Shown here: one piece after another, positions 12,052 through 24,300 of the stretch | Numbering within the stretch: position 1 is the stretch's first letter | How the letters are laid out: every line of letters begins with the position of its first letter | Origin: Apostichopus japonicus | Lineage: Eukaryota > Echinodermata > Holothuroidea > Aspidochirotida > Stichopodidae | Direction: 5' to 3' | NCBI RefSeq assembly: GCF_037975245.1 | Contig: NC_092568.1 | Location: forward strand, 29,704,001 to 29,764,000 | Length of the DNA stretch: 60,000 nucleotides | Translations under genes and position numbers: made by a program | Notes under the pieces: model-generated | The model's input: the letters and a program-made list of their open reading frames with translations, nothing else | Told to the model about the DNA's origin: nothing | Databases searched by the model: none

Positions 12052-14026
12052 TTATTTAGTATATGTTCAGGTTCTTCCATTGAGATGTCATATAATTCAT
12101 TCATGGTGAAGTGAATCTTTATGATACATTAGGACAATAACTCTGTTTAACTGTTAAATCCAACTCTGCCACTACAAGGATTATTGTCGTATATAAAGGG
12201 AATTTCCTAGAGGTATAGATTCTCCAAAGGATAGAGATTGAGGATTGGTCAAATAGATGATTCAATGTCTCAATATGTATAACCTGCTGTTAAAGTGGCA
12301 GTGACATGCTTGCTTGTTGCAGGATGGGTGGCCATTATCTGACTTCTAGCATATTTGATGGAGAATACTGGTGCCCTTTAAATTTCAGCAGTGTCCGATC
12401 AAAGCTTTCAGAATATTCAACTTAATTAATACATCTTGCTTCTACCTCCAGGCTGCCAAAGCATAACCAAATCTACGTCTAACTGACATAATCATTCCCC
12501 TGCGACCTAACAAGAGGAGGGGTCGGACACAGTGTCAATAAGGGGCCTGGGGAACAATGGATAACAAAAATTACATTCTCATTTCATTATATACTTTACA
12601 AACAAAAGGTGAAAAACTTCAAAAAGTGGAGCCCACAGTGACATAATCCCCTGTCTGGACCTGGCCTTTCTCTAAACGCCACTGCATACTCCTATAAGCA
12701 AGCAAGGAAATACCTTTAAGATTGTTGGAAAGCACATATGATTACAAGATATATTAATACCCAGCTAGTAAACTCTTGAAAATCAAGGAACCATCCATCA
12801 TCGATCAACTAAACTTAGAATTAAACTTTGGCACTACAAAGAGAAATGAAATTAACACGTCTAACAGAATTGCGTTGAATTATTATTGAATTTTTTTTAT
12901 GCTCAGTTGCATTGTCTATCGCATATCAGTGTCTCCTGCACCCCAATGCAATCTTAAATTGTATAATATTGTTGGGACAAACCGTGCCTAGCCCTAATTA
13001 ATGTATGATGGAGAACATTCATACTAACGAAGTGAGCTAAACGCCAAGCCAGTTCTACAGATGATGCAAAGAAAAAACACTTTGTGAGAATCATGAAAGA
13101 CGAAGCCCATCTCACTTTGATTCTACTACTAGAGTAACACCACCAGTCCTATGACCAGCAATATAGCTGCTAATAACAGTGTATCTTAGTAGACCTATAT
13201 TTGGGTAAATTCTCAAGAAATGCAGCCACAAATTTCACACAGACACTGATAATCTTCATAAAAAAGAGTGTGCTACCAACAATACAATACAATACAAGAA
13301 GCTGCCATTTGGGGGGTTTTGCTCCAGTTGTCGGGTAAAACATACCGCTAATGAAAAGACTTTACAAAAAACATGTTGGTTATCTCTCCTATTCTTCTAT
13401 GACTGCTGTTTTCAGACCTTTAGGACTGGGTTTATATTTTTCACTCTAAGATTTTTTTTCCCTTTTTTTTTCTAATTGTTGATTTTTTTTTTTTCTGATT
13501 CTACAAGAAACTGCACAAAAAAAGAGATTGAAGAAAGAACACTGTTTGTACTATTTGAGAGACAAACTCTTGCTCTCAAAAAAGAAGAAGCATAATGTCA
13601 ATTAATGTTGATTTTATGATGCTTGAGAGATATACATCCAATGAATCTTCTTAAATGATCTTCCAAATGATCTTCTTAAGAGTAAAACCATCTTAATGCT
13701 AAAATATGTTTCATTATAACATTGGAAGAAATCTATGTCAACTTTTACAGCACCAAGAGTTTAGATAGTTAGCTAGTTGGCATCCATTTGTAATTAGCTA
13801 GATCCAGAACAGCGTAAGAATGGGAGCACCCTACTTACAAATCTGGTTAGCATTGCAAAAAATGAGATACCGTGCAAAATGTCCTATTAAGTAAAAATGT
13901 CGTGTTGGTACGAGAAATATATGAACAGCCCATTGCGGCATTTACTCCTCGCCAAAACTGTTCACAATAAAAACCTCTGTGGCTAACAAAAACAATTAAA
14001 GCTAATTACGTAACCGCATCAACCAT

Positions 14027-14185
14027 TCACTTGTCCTGAGGGGTCTCATGAGGAGCGGGTAACTTGATGGTGTTGGGTTCGACTCCCCAGATCTCCCTCG
14101 CGTACTGAGTAATGGTGCGATCGCTGGAGAATTTACCGCTGGATGCGATGTTCATGATGCACTTCTTTGCCCATGCTTCACGATC
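14027..14185 (-). CDS. PYG: Glycogen phosphorylase exon 20 (C-terminal)
   Basis: 53 codons including TGA, human 792 to the end: [20 protein letters not shown] then [20 protein letters not shown] and a short hydrophilic tail. It contains the conserved [11 protein letters not shown] motif. The product ends at 843 in mammalian numbering, within two residues of the vertebrate length. Confidence 0.96.
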   Translation of the reverse strand, partial: DREAWAKKCIMNIASSGKFSSDRTITQYAREIWGVEPNTIKLPAPHETPQDK

Positions 14186-15270
14186 CTGTCGACATCAAAA
14201 TTTGAGATTATATTGTAAACATAAGCGACTGAGAAACCAGCAATTAATCATAGATAGATTGAGAAAGTAATATTCTCTTGATCATCAGAGGAAGGGTAGG
14301 TCAGCCACAAATCCCCACCTACTTGAATGGGGAATTGAACACAACCCTAGCTCAACAATACCTTCACACAACAACTGTGGAGATCCGGCTAGCCATGTAC
14401 ATGTGAAATATGGTTACAATAGTAACACTACAAACCCTGGGATAGACTAGACTAAGTCCCTTCAAACTACTATGAAGAAATCTTTGTACTGCACAACAAA
14501 GGCAGCCAGGTGCTTTAACTCACCTAGTTCAGAATGGAATGCAACATTAAAAGCCTACGACAATGCACTTTATGATGTAGAGAAGGGGCAATTAAAATGC
14601 AGAGACCTAACGGCAGGGCTGTGAACATTTTGTCATTTCATTTTCACGCTTTCAATCAAATGTTCATAAAAAGTATCCTGGTTGTAACTAAGAACAAATT
14701 TAATCCAGTATCACAGGAAAATACCAACCCAAGAAGGAAACAAAAAACATAATTGCTCAAAAGCAGCCCTTTGATAATACAAAAGGAAAACCTACATCGG
14801 TTGTCTGAAAAAACCTCCTAAATCCAGTACCATTCAAGGAAATTCTGTTTTATTTTTTTCAACTTTTCTATAGAACTCTTGTCTATTTTTAATGTTTCTT
14901 CAGAATAAAATAAACTATGAGGTATTGAAAACCCTCTGCGACACTAGAACATATCAATTTATTATTAACGAGGAACATATTGTGCTCCAGGAGACGATAA
15001 ATTGACCAACCATCCCACTGATTTAAATATCTCTTATCATCCGTGATTGGTCTCTCACAGAAAAGCAAACGAATGTCTGTGATTGGTCTCTCTCAATCGG
15101 GGAACAAACAGAAAGAACTGAATCATTTTGTTACCTTGAATAGTTCACTGACCCTCTCCTGTGCTTCTACATAGGACTCAAAGTCAGCTAGTAGCATGTA
15201 GCTGGTGGGAGAGAGAGATTAGACCACATTAATGATACTATCATTGATCACAGTACTGAGTATGTAACTC

Positions 15271-15316
<46 letters not shown>

Positions 15317-18300
15317 TATTCTCTACTAATTCCATCAGTGCCACTTGTGTTTATCTAATGTCACACTTTCTCTACATTATATTTTGTACTTTTCATTCCA
15401 CTGCAAATATTGCTGAAGAAGGTCCCAGGGGTTACCAAAAAATTCCAATTTACTTTCTAATACAGTAATTCTTATTTGTCAGTTATGAGTCATATTTATT
15501 TACATACTATACATATGCGTATATATGAAGAGAGAGAGAGGCTATTAAGCAACAAGAAGACTTGTCCGAATGGAATCTTCCATCTTTAAGACTTTTTTGG
15601 CTTAATTACAGTTATCCTTAATAAGTGACAATTCATGATCCCATGAGAGAAGAATATACTGCTATACAAAAGCAAATAACAACTATAATAAGCAGGCTAA
15701 ACAAATTCCATGGCAGTATTTTGTAATATGATGAAAGCAACAGCTAGCTTCTACCAGGACCACAAGTTAAAACCAGGTGAAATACATGATCAGTATTCCT
15801 TTGCAGATAATACACAGAACACTTGCAGAGATGCAGACAAGATAAATACTTACGTATCATGATATAACAGTGAATTCACGATATCCTTAAATGCTTCTGG
15901 TTCGTTGGGGCAGAAAAACCCTCCTTGAATCTGATCAATAGCTTGTTTAAGTTCAGAGTTCTTCTCGTAATAGTCGCGAGGGTTGTACCTGAAAAGAAAC
16001 AAATGTCATTTAACAAATATAATACCCAGCGGTCCAGGTATAAGATGTCCTAAAGTAAAGCTCAGGGCTTCAGTTTATAACATCAAATGATGCAATTGAC
16101 AGAAATAGACTTATAAAAAGCTTTGATCACTTCAAGAACTAAAACTCAACATGGCACAAAGTCACCACAAAAAAAAATATATAGCATATGAACCCTGTTG
16201 ACCTTTGACATGAGGGATATTGGTGTCAATAAATTACCTGGACCCATCCCAAAGGTGCTACGGGAACCGGCCCTAAAGTTATCCATCGTTACCTACATCT
16301 AAACCAATAGCTCTAATGCCTTATTACATCCTTCGAGGCATCATAAGAACTGCCCTACAGGGAACCCACTCTATCCACCCTGCCCCACCCACCACCTCCA
16401 CTACCACCCCCAAAATAGATTCTCTACTGAATGTGCAGACCTACATTTCAACTACTGTGTAGCACAAACTACAATATACACAATTTTAATACACAGTGTG
16501 GCAATAACCAGCCCAACCAAAGTTTCAACTTACCCATGTTTTCTCTGTTCAACTTCTTCTACAGTCATCCCAAAGATGAAGATATTCTCCTCTCCCATCT
16601 CATCCCTCATCTCCACATTTGCACCATCCAGAGTGCCGATGGTGAGACCTCCATTCAACTGAAAGGAGAAACGATCACAAATGTAAGACAGCAATGGAAG
16701 GAAAACCTTAAATTCCCAATTGTAAACATTTCCAAACAGGATTGGACGAGTAAAGTGAGGGATATGATGGAGATGGAGGGTGGAGAGGAGAAAGAGAGAT
16801 GGGGGGGGGGATAGGATGGAGAATGAGGGTGGATAAGGAAGGGAGGAGAGGATAAAGAGGGGGATAGGATGGAGAGGGGGAGCGAAGGTTTAGAAGGGAG
16901 AGGGAAGGTGGAGAGGGAGGGGAGGATAGGAGGGAGAGAGAGGGTGGAGAAGGAGGGGAGGATAGAGAGGGAGGGGAGCATGAAGGGAGAAGGGAGGATG
17001 GATGTAAGTCATCTTATGACTGTCAAAACACAGTTAAAGCACTTTTTTGTTGCAATTCTGCTTTGAAAGATTTCTTTCTGTTTTGGCTTGAAAACCTTGG
17101 GGCAGTTTCATACACTCAGAATTTAAACTCCGAAACTTAATTTGGCATCTCGAAGAGTTAACAAGTACCATGTCTTCAGGCAATACCTCTTATTCCTTTT
17201 TTTATACAATGTACATCTTACTAAGACTTACATGGATGACAACCAACTGACAACAGTTTATATTAATGCTCACTTTACATCTCCAAGGACACTCCCTTTA
17301 AAACCTGAAATACATCCGTAGACAGTCATTACTTAAAATGCAGCTGGGAATAGAATCCGAGACAGTCAAATTATGAACATTGAAAGGTATAAAACTACCC
17401 TCCTCTCGTCGACAAATTTCTGCAACATTTCCTCCTTAATGGATTACACTCTGGTTTATTCTTTGACGTACCATAAATTTCATGTTCCCTGTGCCCGAGG
17501 CTTCTGTGCCAGCCAAGGAGATCTGCTCTGATAGATCGCATGCTGGGATGACTGTAAGAGAAAATTGAAGAGGAATATGGGTGTGATGCCAAAACTGAAC
17601 TCGCTTGAAAAGTCCATGGATGCATTTAAGAAATAAGTCACATGCACAATAGCTGTGTACTGCTGTACATTTACTGATAAAGTGGGCATAGCTAATTAAT
17701 TAAGATAAATGAAAGGTGATTGTACTTAAGGATTTAAGGAGATACTGACGAGTTCTTGTAATTGATGTGAATGGTTATTAAATTATCAAATTAATAAATC
17801 CACCTTGGCAAGCCAATGAGAAGCTTGGAAGATTAGCCTACCATAAAAACATTACAAAAGAATGTCAACTTAACCATTACCACATCTTTTATGATATAGA
17901 TCATAGTCAAAAACAACTGTCTCAAACAGTTAAGCAAAAAAGGTTTTTTTCTTCTCCACCAGGAATATTGAAAATTTTTTTGGTGGTACTTAATATTTAA
18001 AGGAGGAGGACTTGATCAAGTCCAATTTGACATCACAGAGACGGTAGTGCTTTGAGTTTAAATATATTCCGGTACTCATTACAATTCTCTCTGATACAGA
18101 AAGTTAGATGTATGTAATGTTAATATATTCTTAAAAGACGCATTACATGTAAAAACATCTCAACGCGTCTCACAACATAAAATAGTAAATAAAACCATCA
18201 AATTTCCAGTAAAATGATCGCAAAATAAGCTCTATGATAAAAGATTAAGAATGCCTTAAATATGATTATAATATTCTATAAAATAATCCTGATTAAAAAT

Positions 18301-21300
18301 ATTCTTCAAAAAAGTCTTAAGTTTACATTTAAAACCATTCAAATCGTCCGTTAAAACAAGTGTGGTAGAGTGTTCCATAAGCGTTGTGCACAAATAATAC
18401 TTTGCTTCTTTAAAGTACTACCTACACAGGTCTAGCCAGTTTGCCCATAATCAGTACATTTGTTGTGTGTGATAATCTCATTCAAAATCTCTTGAAAATT
18501 TTCCAAAAAGCTCTTTTTCATTTCCAAGATATGCACATGTGAAAGTTTTGATAAATCTGGGGGAAAGGCATTAGATATGTGCAAATTGTGATGTGAAGTG
18601 TTGCTCTCATCAAGATTTCTTATTTGAGGCCTTAATAAGTTGAAACCCTAATTTCAAGCCCACATATATGATTTGAATAATGAGATGTTCCTCTTTTTTT
18701 GAAAGAAGAGAGTAAAATATTTCAAACAAATTGCCTTTATACACCACGAAGCTGTGTTCAGTGTCCTTGAAACGAAAGTTGTCAATACAAAGGAATAACA
18801 CATCAGAAAATTAGGCAGTCACTCCCTTCACATCATCATTGTGCATACATAGCTAATGCATATTCATAAATAAAACCAAAACTGAGAAATGACTTGTAAA
18901 ATGGTCAATCTTCGATGGATTTTGATGGGATTTGCAGCTATTTTCATGATTTCCAATACCTATTAGAGGGATTAGGACAATATCACTCATAGGTGTCTGT
19001 AGACCTATGCATATCACACGTCACAGACTCGAAACTGTGCCAACTAATGAAACATTCTTTTCCTTTTTTGGAAGTTATCAGAGGGTTGATCCAGGGAGGG
19101 GCACCCAAGGAACACCGGCTGTCTCTTCTGAAGTACTTCTGGCACATAAAACAACTAGCTACAAACATAGTTTTGCTCGGAACAAGATACAACATTTTAG
19201 CACAAGTCTTGTGCATTCCTTCCCTTTTTGTACTGATGCTATTTGATTTCACCAGATAATGTCAGTATCTATAAATACTCATCTCCCAGACCCCCACCGT
19301 CTTAGAAATCCTGAAACCCACCATTGATATCTGTCAAATTTGATATTTTACCTTTCTCAGCTAACGATACCCTGTAATTCTCCAGGAAGACAATTTTGAG
19401 TTTATCGCCTATGATAGGGTCATTGTTGACCACCCTGGCGATGCAATTGACCAAGTAGATGATCTGCTTGGCCATGTAATAACCGGGCGCTGCCTTCCCA
19501 CCGATCATGATCGTACGAGCCACAAACGAAGCACTAGGATCACGTTTAATTCCTGAGAGGGAAAGATGGATCGAAATCAGATCACAGGTAACTTACATTT
19601 GTTAAAATGAATTTAATCACCACTGAAGGATGGATTCCAATCTTTTACTAAGAAAGAATAAAAAGTATCAATTATGTATGGAACATTAGGGAAACAGTCC
19701 CCTTACAGCGAAGTTGCATTTCCAACCCGACCTCAAGCGGGGCAGCTCGGGTTGGGCTTATCTCGAGCTTCAGCTCTGCTTACACCACTTATCTTAACCC
19801 TATCACACGGACCAACGAACATGCGGTTTGCTCGCGGCATTAGCTAGTGTGTCAGCTATATGCAAGTGACCAACATAAACGTTGTTCACAGGCATGCACA
19901 GCTATAGCTACAGGCGTACATACAGTACTCGCGACAAATGATCGTATGAAGTGTATTCCGTGTCTTAGTTCCCTTTAGCTGCCGGTTCGGATTTTCGTGA
20001 TTTTTATTCACCGGTTCCTGATTTTTCCGCGTCTGGCTTGCCTTTAATACATAACACCAGACGACCGCTAATTTTCATAACCGACGCTTGAAAATTTCCC
20101 AAACGTTACTACATCCAAACCTGAGATTTTCATGTGCCTCGAATCCATAGCTGTCGCATTAGGCCTAACGCTATGTTGTAACATTGAGAGGCTATGAATA
20201 CGGTCTATATTTTTGTTCAAATTAATGCTGCACAAGTAAATGCAATTTTTTATTATTAGAAACATCATTGGAGTTGTTTTTAGTTCTTATTATTCCTTTA
20301 CATCAATCTGGAAACGTTAAACAGTAATCCTACACTAGTTACGTTGTCACCATTTACTTAGTTTGATTGGCCTAAGCTTAAATTTTCTAATTGAGCTTGA
20401 ATGGAGTTAATAATAGTGACGAACAAGGATGTTAAACACTTAAGTTCGGCATATTTTTTATTTGTTCATATACGGAATTATATTGAACATAAGTACAAAA
20501 TAACGTCGGAGTGTAAGAATTAGGTATTAAAATTAACATTTTGGTAAAGATTGAAGATGGATGATTTGTTTGAGATACTTTTTGAGATGGAAAGTTTGGG
20601 TAACTATTCTTGGCGCTTTTCGGGCCATTAACACATCTAGTAGGTTAGGCCATTCGCTATTCATAAACACATGGTTAATTGGTACGAACAATCGTCATCT
20701 TTTTTATCTTTTTGGATTTTTTTTTGGGAAATCCTTTTTCTTTTTCCGCGAAACTCCTGAGGTGGTTTAGTAGGGGCCTATACATACACAAGGATACATA
20801 CAAGCCTTTGTTACATGCATGAGAAGAGTTGCATTAAGTACAATATGTACCAATTTTGAGGGAAGATGGGCTATTTCATTACTAGGGTTGTGCGGGATCC
20901 CGGTAGTCAAGTGAATACCGGCATCCCGATCCCGGCTTTGACTAACCCCGATCACAGTGCAATGTGTAACTACTACCGGTATTGGGGAAACAACCGGTTA
21001 TTACATTCGTTTCGGTATCATTCCCGGGAATCCCGAACATAATAAAAATATCTACGTGTTACTATTTGAATTAGAGAAAAGAAAACACGTTTATTTCTGG
21101 TTCCTGTGTTCTTAGTTTGAATAATATCTTATCAATTTACGCACTGGCCTAGACATATTAACAAATCAACTTTTCACGTAGTAATGTGGACCTATAGGCT
21201 ACACCAAATATCGAACGTTAGTGAACTCAGCATGTTACGAGACCTCAAAGTTATTCAGAAATTTTCGTTATTCTTCCTTCAAACGATGATTGTGAAGGTT

Positions 21301-24300
21301 CCCATGTACAAAATCTCACCCTTATACATTTCACCACATTTTGTTATAATAATTATAACGATTTAATAATTTTTGATCCAAAACCGAAGGGAGCATATCA
21401 AATTAAATCCATCTTCGCACGGGACTGTATATTATTATAGCCTAGGGTACGGTACTGTTACACACTGCTGTTCGGTACTTGAGAGTTGATGCTGTAATGA
21501 AATGGATTCGTTTATTAATGCGGGGGGTTCCACGATGTCATTTCTAGTTATCTTTCGCTACTTTTTTTTATTTTAAGAACTTTTGTACGAAGATTGATAT
21601 TGTACGTATTGAAAGTATATTTTCTGGAGTAAACAACAGCCGATTAACGATATAAATAAATCTGTACTATTCTTATATATGTAGTTTATAATCCCGTATT
21701 TATGTAGCCCCTAAGTTACATTATTGTTGTCTGAAGTTCCAAAGAGGTGGGGACTTGTTGATAGTTAAAAACTTTTCATTGTGAACTTTTAAACTTAAAG
21801 TATTAGTAGTAAGTCGAGTCCTGTCTTTCTGACATGCTTAGTGATTCCCGTTAAATTTAATTGAATTTAGGTAAAAATTCATGCAAACTAGGTAGCCATC
21901 GGCCGATCCTAATTCTAAGCCTACATCGAAAGTTACGCCGTATACACCTCGCAAGAAAACCACGATAACCTTGAATGAAAAAAAAAACAATATTTTGCAC
22001 TTGAAGATCTGTCTTCCCCCAAAATGCAATGATAAGGTCTAGACCCAGTACTTCTTGATACATTGAGTTTCCAATTACTAGTCAAAAACATTTTCTGGAG
22101 GAAAAAAACGTACGATATTTTTCACAAAAATTGATGATTAGATAAGTGCTTCCTCACAATCAACGAGCCGCCCCGAAATTCGCTCCCCTTACGTAAAACT
22201 TCTATATATATTACACGTGGAAAAACACGAGTTTTTACCCACATAATTCCCATTGACATTGGTCACGGAACATAAGTAGGTCATCGACATTCGAACTTGG
22301 CAACTTGCCCAAGTTCATCGCACCATGGGAACGACCCAACAGATTGAACATTATGTTACATTTTCCCGCCATCTGGACGCCGATTGTAAATTTTGGTGTA
22401 ATATGCAAATTATGAATGGTACTGCCCTTGGTTAAAACTTAAACTATTGCGACACTTACAAATTTTGGGAAACTGTTGTATAGAAGAAACTTTTGTATCA
22501 AATGTAAAGTACTGTATGGTAGGCCTACTGTAATTTATAAAAGACGGTTTTCCTCAGGTGATAAGGAAAAGGGATGTTTCGGTGAACTCGATCTCTTTGT
22601 ATAGTACTTGGATACTTAAAATGACCATGCTGTAAATGCAGTTTCTATTTCTCTTTAAGTAAGCTCTACTTAGCATTGTTATCCGTTGTGGATCTTTATT
22701 GGAATAAATACGAAATGTATTTTTTGACGCCAGTATTTTAACGGTAGGCCTAAGTATTTCTTAAATTGTTGACTGAGCTTCAAAATCCATTTTCAAAAAG
22801 TCTGTTTTCATGAAGGTTTTGTAAAATCGACATATAGCTAGGGTCGGAAAATATTAACGAAAGTTGTTCTATTATACAAATAAAATACATGTTTCTCGTA
22901 CTGAGATCTGAAGGGAAAAAACGGGCGGCTATCGTTCTTCTTTTCAAGCGCTTATACTAGTTTGGAATATGTGGCAACCTTTACGTGATTTCAGAAATGG
23001 CTCCTGTTCTTGGAAAAATGACTCCCAGTCATTATTCATTTTCTTATATTAATGTTCTTATTATTATTGTATATTATTATATTTTTCATTTCACTATTGG
23101 TTATGATACTTCAGGTCCTCGGGAGAAGTTTGCTTTACGCTAACCGAGTTAAATAAATATACGGAGATTTGATCACGCAGCCCCCCCCCGCACCCCCTTG
23201 TGAAAGATATGGAGGGGCGGAAGTATCATTCCGCCCCCCCCCGCTTCGCTTTTCTGTCATCCTAAATCTGTGTTATTATTTATATATTACATAGAAACAT
23301 AGTTACAAGATAGTTGAGGTCTTGACATGTACAGAGATGAGTTTTAAATGTCTTTTTAAGTCTTCCACTCAACACAGTACATGTTAAGAAGTCAATATCA
23401 TTTCAGCTATACACTCTATACTGTCTTGATTGCTCATTGAAGTGCATATAATCCCTTCTGTCCTGTGAAACTGGTTTGATTAAATTAGTTCGCATAAGCG
23501 ATCTTGTGGTCATTCTTATCCTGCTCATCTTACAAAACCTGCTCAACCATGTGTGGTATAGCCAGATAAGCAGCCACTTGGCAACAATTCAAGTGGAAAA
23601 TTTTGCACCTTCGGTGTAAGGGGACTGTTTCCCTAATGACATAGTTGAAGGTGGCTTAAATTGTCAAAAATTGGTGATACATACCTAAGAAATGAGAAGA
23701 GATATACTCACACACATTGAACCAGCAATCCAGGTATCATTGGCTTTACCTTTCCAGTTCATTTACCCCGGTGTACCCCATACCAACATTAACTAACTAA
23801 TAGCTGTCAATATCTGTTGAAAATTTGCCAGACATGTCTTAGACACTAAACATAACGCACTACTAAACATTGAGTACAAAGATTTATGGCAACTGTATAT
23901 CTAATGTTTAAATAGTTTACTTCCAAGAGCTCTGACATTTTCATTATTGACTGAAGACAGCTGCATGTCTTAAAGACTCTACTATAACTCACTGTTATAT
24001 AGCAAGATCATGTGTAGGCAGTTGAGCAGTTGGCGTTTATACTCGTGTATCCTCTTGACTTGGATGTCAAACATGGAGGCAGTGTTTAGCGTAATGTTAT
24101 GGTGCTTCTGTAGATACTGCGCTAGTTTCATCTTGTTCTCCTGTTAGTCAAAAAAAAAAATGTTAAGAACGATATAATAAAATCAGTTTAGTTAAAGGAT
24201 CCAAAAGTCATACATCAACCATTTGGAAAATAGTCAATGAGATACGAGAGAAAGTTCACCTCCTTCATAGCTCTGACATTTTAAACTATGAACAATCTAA

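Larger units (their letters stand above)
5204..14026. other. Convergent intergenic region / 3' UTRs, no coding exon seen
   Basis: This 8.8-kb stretch separates the 3' ends of two convergent genes. The right part may be phosphorylase 3' UTR. The first minus-strand AATAAA I noticed below its stop codon is at 10787-10792, so the UTR end is unresolved. The longest open frames (for example 7771-8178 and 11110-11499) overlap repeats or AT-rich sequence and match nothing. The region holds a dispersed GC-rich repeat family at 6541-7850, a 45-bp duplication at 9836-9917 and a C14-A19-(CA)n composite tract at 12006-12051. Confidence 0.6.
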
